A stretch of DNA of 64,000 nucleotides from a virus. A model generated the notes under the pieces. The model was not told the DNA's origin and did not search any database. It worked only from the letters and a program-made list of their open reading frames with translations. The stretch covers positions 1 through 64,000 of IMG/VR virus record IMGVR_UViG_3300033153_016035; one strand, written 5' to 3'. A program made the position numbers and the translations under genes. Positions 41,679 to 48,818 of the stretch are shown piece by piece (the stretch's first letter is position 1; each line of letters begins with the position of its first letter).

Positions 41679-44129
41679 CTACAATTCCATCTTAAATCCG
41701 GCTACACAAATTCCTATCTTCCCGTCGCTCCCATCGTCCATATACTCAAATTCCCTGTCGCCGTCCAGTACCATCTGAATCTGCCCCGAAGCAACATGTC
41801 CGCTATGGCGAACATGGTAGGTCGCAGAACTACCATTCCGTCTGAAGATGAAATCGGGACTCTTATCGTTTGTCTCATGTATCTGGAATAACACGTAAGT
41901 AACACCTACTGGAATAAATGGGGAAGCGTCTACCAGTGTCCACGATCCCGGATCAGTATTCCACACCAAGTCATTGTTGATGACATCATCGTAGAAATAT
42001 TCTTTATCCGGTCCTTTCCCGTTGACGTAGAACGGTTGAAAGTCTCCAGTGGGGCCATTGAGTACATACCCAATCAATTTCTTTGCCGTGAATCCCAAAG
42101 GGAGTGTCGGCGCTGTCGGTGAGGCGGAGAGAAGACCTTTGACAATTCCCGACAATGGGTTGTAAATGACAAAGATGTAGTAGATCGTGTCATTTGCTTC
42201 CCCCGCCACATCCAGGCCATTTTCCCCAATAGTGGTTATGGCGACGAGGATGTTAGAAGTATTCTTGATATTATAAGTATCGGTATCGTTTCGCGCCTCC
42301 CCCGGTTTTATTGTAATCTGTGTTACGCTTGTATACTCCGTTAGGTACCCATACATATGGGATACTGGATGTGCCGCAGATATAGCCTCATTGATCCCGT
42401 GGAGATGGGAAGTCAGTTGGTCGATCTGGCCAACTTCCGGTGTCCCGAAATTCCTGGTGTAGTTCGTGGGAACATACGTGATATTCAACTTGTCCCCATC
42501 CATTTCGTCGGCACCACCGTCTATGTGACGGGAGGCATGGTCAGCACTCGGGAGCAGTCGCGGGTCGCTGTCGGTGACATATGTATTACTGGCACTTGGG
42601 GCACCGTCTGACCCGACGAGGGCATCATTCTCATTCTGTGTCGGGAGGCGGGTGTCCTGTGTGGTGACATAGGGGTTCCCCGCTGTTGGCGTTCCATAGG
42701 AGCCCTGTAGGGCATCGTTCTCCGCCTGTAGTGGAACTCGAGGATCATTATCAGTGACGTAGGGGTTTGCCGCACCCGGTGTACCACTGGTCCCCTGTAG
42801 GGCGTCGTTCTCGTCTAAAGCGGGGAGTCGGGGATCAGAATTGGTAACGAACCGATTGGTCCCGGAAGATGTCCCATTTGTCCCCAACAGGGCATTGTTC
42901 TCGTCTGGTGTAGGGAGACGGGGATCAGAGTCGGTAACGAAGCGGTTAGAACCTGACGGAGTTCCATTCGTCCCCTGAAGGGCATCATTCTCTCCTGTGG
43001 TGGGGAGTCGGGGATCGGAGTCGGTAACAAACCGGTTGGCGTTACTCGGGGCTCCGCTCGCCCCTTGTGCCGCATCATTCTCATCCTGAGTGAGAAGACG
43101 AGTGTCCGCCGCCGTGACAAACCGGTTAGAACCGGAGGGTGCCCCAGAGGTTCCCTGGAGGGCATCATTCTCTGCCTGTGTTGGAACTCTTGGGTCCGAA
43201 TTGGTCACAAACCGATTTGTATTCGAGGGTACGCCATCGGTGCCCTGTAAGGCATCATTCTCCGCCTGAATCGGGATGCGGGGATCTGAGTCTGTTACAA
43301 ATCTATTGGTACCTGACGGGGCTCCGTCAGTCCCTTGAAGGGCATCGTTTTCGGTTTGCAGCGGAATACGCGGGTCTGAGTCTGTTACGAATCTATTAGT
43401 GCCTGACGGTACTCCGTCAGTTCCTTGAAGAGCATCATTCTCGGTTTGCAGTGGGATACGCGGATCCTGGTCGGTTACAAACCGATTAGTGTCCGATGGG
43501 GTTCCATACGTTCCCTGAAGCGCATCTGCGATACTACTAGAAGGAAGTAGTGGGTCGCTTTGTGTTATAAATAGATTAGTACCGCTCGGAGTTCCGTCTG
43601 AACCGGCGAGGGCATCATTCTCGTCAGAGGATGGTAGTACAGGGTCAGAACTCGTTACGAACCTATTTGTTCCGGAGGGGGTGCCGTCGGTTCCGGCGGC
43701 CGCATCATATTTATCTTCACTAAGATGGAAAGGCGGTATGTCTCCGGCTATAGCACCTAGGGCATCATGTTTGGATACCCCCTTTGTCATTTGTATCCAT
43801 CGACCAGATCCGGCATCCGGGGTAACTACATGTGGAACACTTTCTGCCTGTACCGACTGAAGATCAAAGCGGAAAAGGCCATTGTTGGCGGCCACATCAG
43901 ACTCTACATAACACAGCATCCTGTCTTCACGCGTGGTATCCGGTATTGCCTTTAACTCCACAATAGTGCCAACGGCCGGATGGTATGAACCGAAAGTCGT
44001 GGAAAAGAGCGTAATAGCGGCCGACTTTGTCAAAACCGGATTGAAACGACTAGGATCTTCTGCGTAGTCTATACCATCTTTTTGCCGTGCATTGAGAATT
44101 ATATCTTGAAGATTTGTTGTGACGGTCAT
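41679..44129 (-). CDS. Long fibre protein with 13 copies of a 30-residue repeat
   Basis: 816 aa. Residues 1-139 form an N-terminal base. Residues 140-529 are 13 tandem copies of a 30-residue unit with core ENDALQGT-x-G-x-PS-x-x-NRFVT-x-x-DPR-x-P. Residues 530-816 are a beta-rich head with 'ASRHIDGGADEMDGDKLNITYVP', a phrase common in phage fibres, and 'FYVNGKGPDKEYFYDD' near the end. The regular repeat should give a thin shaft. It overlaps the next gene by ATGA. Presumably a head or tail fibre that meets the host surface. Confidence 0.8.
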   Translation of the reverse strand: MTVTTNLQDIILNARQKDGIDYAEDPSRFNPVLTKSAAITLFSTTFGSYHPAVGTIVELKAIPDTTREDRMLCYVESDVAANNGLFRFDLQSVQAESVPHVVTPDAGSGRWIQMTKGVSKHDALGAIAGDIPPFHLSEDKYDAAAGTDGTPSGTNRFVTSSDPVLPSSDENDALAGSDGTPSGTNLFITQSDPLLPSSSIADALQGTYGTPSDTNRFVTDQDPRIPLQTENDALQGTDGVPSGTNRFVTDSDPRIPLQTENDALQGTDGAPSGTNRFVTDSDPRIPIQAENDALQGTDGVPSNTNRFVTNSDPRVPTQAENDALQGTSGAPSGSNRFVTAADTRLLTQDENDAAQGASGAPSNANRFVTDSDPRLPTTGENDALQGTNGTPSGSNRFVTDSDPRLPTPDENNALLGTNGTSSGTNRFVTNSDPRLPALDENDALQGTSGTPGAANPYVTDNDPRVPLQAENDALQGSYGTPTAGNPYVTTQDTRLPTQNENDALVGSDGAPSASNTYVTDSDPRLLPSADHASRHIDGGADEMDGDKLNITYVPTNYTRNFGTPEVGQIDQLTSHLHGINEAISAAHPVSHMYGYLTEYTSVTQITIKPGEARNDTDTYNIKNTSNILVAITTIGENGLDVAGEANDTIYYIFVIYNPLSGIVKGLLSASPTAPTLPLGFTAKKLIGYVLNGPTGDFQPFYVNGKGPDKEYFYDDVINNDLVWNTDPGSWTLVDASPFIPVGVTYVLFQIHETNDKSPDFIFRRNGSSATYHVRHSGHVASGQIQMVLDGDREFEYMDDGSDGKIGICVAGFKMEL
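42543..43712 (-). repeat. 13 tandem 90-bp repeats in the fibre gene
   Basis: Each unit encodes a 30-residue motif beginning ENDAL and ending DPR-x-P. Neighbouring copies are close to each other at the DNA level (the units around 43300-43480 are nearly identical in long stretches), so recombination could change the copy number. Confidence 0.9.
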
Positions 44130-44878
44130 TGTATTTCCTTCAACTTTTCCTCTAGGGCTGCGGCCCGCGCCTCATGTCCTATTTCTGCCCGCGCTTTCAA
44201 GATTTCCTTGAAAGCCGGTTTCCAATGTTTCCTGGGCGGAAGTTTTATTGTAACCACGCGCTCTGGATCCCCAAACAGTGGGATGGTAAAGGCACTTGTT
44301 CCAAATTCCAGCATCTTTGCTAATTTCCCAAGCATTATTCCGGATGAATGTTCTCGGTTGGCCAGAGTCACCACATAATAAACCCCAACCTCTGCCATCT
44401 TGACTTTTCTTATCACTATACCACGGAGATATTCCCCAGAAGACATAAGTTCTCTAGGGTCTAAACCCGTCTCAATTTTTTTATCAACCCACATTTCGGA
44501 CAGTCTTGGTATCCGTTTAAAAGGAACTCTTCTAACCTTTGGTTTACCCAGTGACCTGGGCGGAAGAAGTTTCTTCGTATTCATTATTTTTTCAATTTTT
44601 GGTACAATGTCCCGCTTTTTCCATTCTGGTGGTTCGTCCGGAACTTTACTTCCCCTCTTATCCGGCTGACGTTTTAATACCGGTCTTCCTTTTAGGGGCT
44701 TTTTGACCAATAGTTTGTCAATTAGAAGATCCCGTGCGCCGAAGGCCAAAAGCTTTAAATGAACTGCGGTTCCCTCTACCATAGCTTTTGACAGTACAGT
44801 TATCATCGGATCTACCGATTTTATAATGATAGTTTTTTTACCTATCTGAATTTTGGTCGACAAAGTTACCGTAACCAT
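44126..44878 (-). CDS. HK97 gp10-like head-tail joining protein
   Basis: 250 aa. The C-terminal third has 'MLGKLAKMLEFGTSAFTIPLFG', then 'PPRKHWKPAFKEILKARAEIGHEA', which fits the HK97 gp10/minor tail family (an EFGT turn, then an aromatic-rich P-x-R-P-x-x-xAF helix). The N-terminal half is very basic. Members join the tail to the connector or terminate the tail. It overlaps its neighbours on both sides by 4-13 nt in the neck-gene cluster. Confidence 0.65.
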   Translation of the reverse strand: MVTVTLSTKIQIGKKTIIIKSVDPMITVLSKAMVEGTAVHLKLLAFGARDLLIDKLLVKKPLKGRPVLKRQPDKRGSKVPDEPPEWKKRDIVPKIEKIMNTKKLLPPRSLGKPKVRRVPFKRIPRLSEMWVDKKIETGLDPRELMSSGEYLRGIVIRKVKMAEVGVYYVVTLANREHSSGIMLGKLAKMLEFGTSAFTIPLFGDPERVVTIKLPPRKHWKPAFKEILKARAEIGHEARAAALEEKLKEIQ

Positions 44879-45459
44879 AACGGGTGGTCAATCTCCTTTT
44901 CGGGATCTCGGGCCAGTGCCTGAATTGGATTTGTACTGTCACTACGATAAAGATCCGCTTTGCCAGCCCAAGTGACAAACCGATCGACGAGCTTGTAATG
45001 GTCCGCTGCGGCAGCATCTGCTATCTCGTAGATGCTGTCATTCCATTGATAAAGATCATTTGGAGCCGGAAGATAAAAATGGTACCCCAATTCCGCATCT
45101 TCTGTTTCAAAAATCTCACCCAGTCTTATAGTCTCAGCCAGATCCACACGAAAGTTATGAACTACCTCGTCCTCAGTGCCCGTCGTCTCCAGCTTTTTTA
45201 CGGCGGCGCCGTGCCCCAAATGAAAGAGAGCTACTATAGGGTCCGCGTACTTGCGTTTTGTGGGCTCTCGGTATACCGGGTCCACGGCTGCTTCCCCAGC
45301 TAAATACCGCCAAAAGAAAACAGGAGTTAACCTCAGAGCCGCCGAACTTTGTAGTCTAATCACGTGCGTTAACATATGGTCGGCCCGTGGTTGCCACCTA
45401 CCTTTCAGTGTGTGCGGGAATATGTCCTTAAGTGTTTTTGTCGGATTGGAAGATATCAT
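44866..45459 (-). CDS. Neck/head-closure candidate
   Basis: 197 aa from the ATG at 45457-45459 (AAGG about 7 nt upstream); TTG codons just before it are less likely. Segments such as 'YHFYLPAPNDLYQWNDSIYEIADAAAADHYKLVDRFVTW' have the look of large-phage neck proteins. It lies between the connector-type genes and the gp10-like gene. The family is not recognised. Confidence 0.6.
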   Translation of the reverse strand: MISSNPTKTLKDIFPHTLKGRWQPRADHMLTHVIRLQSSAALRLTPVFFWRYLAGEAAVDPVYREPTKRKYADPIVALFHLGHGAAVKKLETTGTEDEVVHNFRVDLAETIRLGEIFETEDAELGYHFYLPAPNDLYQWNDSIYEIADAAAADHYKLVDRFVTWAGKADLYRSDSTNPIQALARDPEKEIDHPLWLR

Positions 45460-46147
45460 CAACAACCTTCTTCGTTACAACAGGACCAAAAGCTTTACGC
45501 ATTAAATAGACTAACATAGCTATCGTATACTCTATAGGGGTTACAACACCGTACTGTGCAAAGGCGCGTATCCAACGTGGGCCACTAAAAGGGTTTATAG
45601 AATAAACAAAAAGTCTCCATCTAAAAGCCCAGTTCCGTTTACTAGCATCTTTTAGATCTGCTTCACTGGCCGTGTAACCCAGAGCATTGGCCATCATATC
45701 CAACTCATCTTCTGTACGAAGTTTCTCAAAGTATTTGTATGTCCATAGACCCTTTCGCCCCACTTGGAGTTCTTCACCGGCTTTATATAATTTCCGCAGT
45801 GCCGTTCGGGACAAGTTTACTAAATAGGAGTCAGAGGGCAATTTGGCTTTTGGCGGAGGAGGTAAAAACAGCTTCCGCATAAAATTGAAAATAGCCCTTC
45901 GTTCCTCAAGTGGCAATACTGAACTACTTGAAAAATCTTCAAATATGGCTTGCCAGTAGATGGCCCGGTCCTCATATTTAGTACCCCGAACAACCTCTAC
46001 CAACCGCTGTGTGATTGGCCGAAGAGCCGCTGGGTCAGTACTACAACATTTTGGGACAACATCCCGCACATGGCCATTTACCTCAGTTATATGAACCTTC
46101 GCCAACCAGGCATAAAAAGAACGTGCTAGAGCTAAACTATCTACCAT
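45428..46147 (-). CDS. Hypothetical protein in the connector cluster
   Basis: 239 aa, helical and basic. It includes 'FRWRLFVYSINPFSGPRWIRAFAQYGVVTPIEYTIAMLVYLMRKAFG', an amphipathic region that is not a clear membrane span, and a proline stretch LPPPPKAKLP. It overlaps the next gene by 32 nt. Location between the neck candidates suggests head completion. No family is recognised. Confidence 0.65.
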   Translation of the reverse strand: MVDSLALARSFYAWLAKVHITEVNGHVRDVVPKCCSTDPAALRPITQRLVEVVRGTKYEDRAIYWQAIFEDFSSSSVLPLEERRAIFNFMRKLFLPPPPKAKLPSDSYLVNLSRTALRKLYKAGEELQVGRKGLWTYKYFEKLRTEDELDMMANALGYTASEADLKDASKRNWAFRWRLFVYSINPFSGPRWIRAFAQYGVVTPIEYTIAMLVYLMRKAFGPVVTKKVVDDIFQSDKNT

Positions 46148-46152
46148 TTTTT

Positions 46153-46884
46153 CTATCCAAATATGGGTCGTGGTGGCAAGTGTCGGAGATTCCGATCTAA
46201 CTTTTCTTCCAGTTCTTTAACAGCAGCATTTCCCTCAGAGCGAAGCTCGCCGGCATCGGTAGAAATATTTCCCTGGGCCGCCGGGATAGCGCCAAATTTA
46301 CCCAGGATGCGTGCCAGAACTTTTTTTGTGTAACCTACCGCGCCGTCTAAGAAATCCACTTCTAGGTGAAATGGTATTTCCTCAACCTTTAAAGGAACTA
46401 GAAGCAAGGCCGTGGCTCGAACGCCGTCGTAAGACTTTGTATTTATAAAAAGCGTGCGAGACGGGCTGTCCCATTTCCACATAGGGCCAGACCCTAAAAA
46501 GTGGTCATACCTATCGGCAGCAACCAGTTGACTATAAATTCTACGTGGGGAACGCACGCCATAAATGCCGTGGAACGGGAAGAAATGTCGATGACCGGGG
46601 CTAAAAGTAGACTCACTGTCTTTCATAAACTTAACGTCTTTGACATTTACGCCCAACTCCACCTCTTCCGACAGGTCAAAATTCTGTTCCCCGACCAAAA
46701 GTCCTAAAGGACGCCACCGCCAAACAGGACGATATTTGTTAAAAAGAGTAAGCGTTCTCCAAATAGCGTGATCTATGGAGGGTTCGTCCAGTTCGACGTT
46801 CCACTGTGCTCCACCTAAACTTAAATAGATCCTGTCACGCCATTCAGCCAGGGTCTTCGGCTGTGCCCACGTAAGGTAGTCCAT
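46153..46884 (-). CDS. Head-tail adaptor/neck candidate
   Basis: 243 aa. The N-terminus 'WRDRIYLSLGGAQWNVELDEPSIDHAIWRTLTLFNKYRP' fits the adaptor/neck type of large myoviruses, where an early helix is followed by a predicted beta domain. The C-terminus is a helix-rich tail (VKELEEKLDRNL). The ATG overlaps the upstream stop (TAATG). Its role as a connector between portal and tail is inferred from order. Confidence 0.6.
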   Translation of the reverse strand: MDYLTWAQPKTLAEWRDRIYLSLGGAQWNVELDEPSIDHAIWRTLTLFNKYRPVWRWRPLGLLVGEQNFDLSEEVELGVNVKDVKFMKDSESTFSPGHRHFFPFHGIYGVRSPRRIYSQLVAADRYDHFLGSGPMWKWDSPSRTLFINTKSYDGVRATALLLVPLKVEEIPFHLEVDFLDGAVGYTKKVLARILGKFGAIPAAQGNISTDAGELRSEGNAAVKELEEKLDRNLRHLPPRPIFG

Positions 46885-47282
46885 TACCGGTTCTCTTCCT
46901 CTCGTTTAAGGCGGTGAGCCTCTTGTACCCATTCGGGGACAATTTCCCCAATTCGTTCGCGCCGAGTTCCCTCCAGTGCCTGAAGGTGGACTTTTGTCAA
47001 TTTATAACACAGTTGAAGTCCTTCCAGCCGCTCTTTGGACACAAGCCTCCTAAAATATTCCCCTTTAGCCCGGTCGCCCATAAGAAGTCGAACTGAAGGC
47101 TTTGCGGGCCGACAGATCAATTTTGGGTTTTCTTCCACATTGATAATAATATCTTCTGCGCACCGTTTGGGTTCCAGTTCGTAGAGAACTTGATCTGCTA
47201 TCTCACCTTGGACCCCTTCCAGTACTGCTGTTGCTTGATCCAAAATACTATCTTCCTTTTTCTTACTCTTAGAATCACCCAT
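46884..47282 (-). CDS. Small acidic/helical protein after the capsid gene
   Basis: 132 aa from the ATG at 47280-47282, which has AAAGG about 8 nt upstream. The longer frame to 47324 starts inside a hairpin and is less likely. The sequence is helical and rich in charged residues (KSKKKEDSILDQATAVLEG, later LQLCYKLTKVHLQALEGTRRERI). Just downstream of the capsid gene, it may be a head-completion protein. No family is recognised. Confidence 0.65.
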   Translation of the reverse strand: MGDSKSKKKEDSILDQATAVLEGVQGEIADQVLYELEPKRCAEDIIINVEENPKLICRPAKPSVRLLMGDRAKGEYFRRLVSKERLEGLQLCYKLTKVHLQALEGTRRERIGEIVPEWVQEAHRLKREEENR

Positions 47283-47304
47283 TCTCAACACCTTTCTTAA
47301 TTGA

Positions 47305-47326
47305 GGATGGGCGCGTTGGCCCATCC
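47305..47326 (-). terminator. Hairpin after the major capsid gene
   Basis: GGATGGGC and GCCCATCC form an 8-bp stem with a 6-nt loop, 25-46 nt after the capsid stop. No T-tract follows on the minus strand, so it looks more like an mRNA 3'-end or processing/stability element than a classic intrinsic terminator. It could lower expression of the genes after the capsid. Confidence 0.45.
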
Positions 47327-47350
47327 CCCTGTTTAATGTGACGATTTGTC

Positions 47351-48790
47351 TTACAGGTTGATGACTTCAATTCGTCCCAGCATCTCGGGGTTTATCACAT
47401 GGATAACGTACTCAGTGAGGAGTGCGGTATCTTTGTGGAATGCCTTCACATGGACTGGGGCTTTATACAGCGGTATGTACATACCTATGATTGCCGCCGT
47501 GTTGATTATCTCGTTGCCCCGGTAAGACAAAACAGCGGAACCAGGCTTGAAAGTCGGATCACAAATACAGGTCAAACCGTGGTTGGTAAGGGTTCCCGCC
47601 ATTTTCGGACCGGCAAGCGCATCGGTACCACCGGGAGCCCCTTCGCCCTGGAAGCCCTTGGTATACTGAAACAGAAACCAAATGTCTGGCGCAAAGATAC
47701 ACACATTGGGGCGTACTCTTTGCGTGTTTTGCCAAATTTCATTTTGGAGTCTGGTTATAAGGATACCAAAGGAATCAATGTGCTCCTGGTAGGAAATGCC
47801 TGCGGGGTTGGTGTTGTCGAATATAATCGACCCACCCCGTGCCACCCGGTACAGATGTCGTACAACATGTTTGAACTTCTCTGCCATGATGATTTTGGCA
47901 CCAGCATCCATGATGGTTGGTTCTGCGTCGACACCCCAATCGTTGAGCAGGTCAAATACCGATTGCTGACTCCATTGCGTCGCGATAGCTCTCGGGCGTG
48001 CCTCGACGGTGACGCTCCGTAAGGAGATACCATACTTCGGTAGTTCGGTGGCTGCTTCAATATTATAGGTATATGTGGTGGTTACCGGTCCGGACGTGGC
48101 GCCGGAGAAGACGCAGGAAAATTCCCCCGTCAGGTAGTTCACTGTGTTACTGAAACCGGGAGCCGGGGCGCCTACATCACCGACCAGATTGCCGTTACGA
48201 TCATCACGGATCACCAAGGTTCCGTCGGTTATCAGAACGGAATCTGGCACCGCTGGAAGGTACTCAAGTGTACTGGTGTACTGCGTGGATCCCGCCGCTC
48301 CGATGGGCTCCTCCTTAACTTCTTCTGAGGAAAAGTCGTCGGAACCATAAAAACCCCTAAGGGCGTCGAACATTCGTTGGCCAGAGGGAAGCTTCCCTTT
48401 ACTCCTTTCTGTCTGTATATCCAGATAGTGGATACGTCCAGATCTGTTTTGGAGCGGTTGCTCGGAGATAACCTTGTCGGTCAAATCATCTGCGTTGGAC
48501 GCCGATATTAAAGCCAGACCCGTCTTAATCCACTTGGGCAGATCAGCACGGGAAGTTTCTTGCAGATTCATGGTTTTACGAACAAAGTTTTCACAGAGAA
48601 TGGCAGTCTTAGTCTTTACGAACTCATCGGGATCTTCCCCCAAGGGCTCCAGCACATTTATAGGCTTGTCTATGCCTAAATCAGTCAACGTGAACCTCTC
48701 GTAGCTTTCTACAAGTTTTCTGTTGGCCGATACAAATTGATCGACGGTAAAGGGGGAATCCGCATTCCGTCTATTGGTTGATTTTAACAT
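47351..48790 (-). CDS. Major capsid protein (gp23-like)
   Basis: 479 aa from the ATG at 48788-48790, with GAGGAG at 6 nt; an open frame to 48940 lies upstream without a ribosome site. The length and motifs ('FVRKTMNLQETSRADLPKWIKTGLALISA', 'YGISLRSVTVEARPRAIATQWSQQSVFDLLNDWGVDAE', 'NVCIFAPDIWFLF') fit the gp23 group with the HK97 fold. Residues 178-243 are an insertion of the PGS/TG beta module, so each capsomer may carry an extra surface domain. L26-V-E28|S29 matches the [LI]-x-E|(A/G/S) site of the T4-type protease encoded just upstream. Confidence 0.9.
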   Translation of the reverse strand: MLKSTNRRNADSPFTVDQFVSANRKLVESYERFTLTDLGIDKPINVLEPLGEDPDEFVKTKTAILCENFVRKTMNLQETSRADLPKWIKTGLALISASNADDLTDKVISEQPLQNRSGRIHYLDIQTERSKGKLPSGQRMFDALRGFYGSDDFSSEEVKEEPIGAAGSTQYTSTLEYLPAVPDSVLITDGTLVIRDDRNGNLVGDVGAPAPGFSNTVNYLTGEFSCVFSGATSGPVTTTYTYNIEAATELPKYGISLRSVTVEARPRAIATQWSQQSVFDLLNDWGVDAEPTIMDAGAKIIMAEKFKHVVRHLYRVARGGSIIFDNTNPAGISYQEHIDSFGILITRLQNEIWQNTQRVRPNVCIFAPDIWFLFQYTKGFQGEGAPGGTDALAGPKMAGTLTNHGLTCICDPTFKPGSAVLSYRGNEIINTAAIIGMYIPLYKAPVHVKAFHKDTALLTEYVIHVINPEMLGRIEVINL

Positions 48791-48818
48791 ATCTACTCCT
48801 CGTTTTTTCCAACGGACT

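Noticed and set aside
42543-43712. Regular 90-bp repeats as a CRISPR array
   Set aside because: There are no unique spacers; the repeats are in-frame protein-coding units without cas genes nearby.
47282-47324. ATG at 47324 for the gene after the capsid
   Set aside because: The codon is inside the hairpin and lacks a ribosome site. The ATG at 47282 has one.
47399-48022. Plus-strand open frame of 207 codons
   Set aside because: It is fully antisense to the major capsid gene, has no recognisable motif or ribosome site, and no other plus-strand gene exists in the window.
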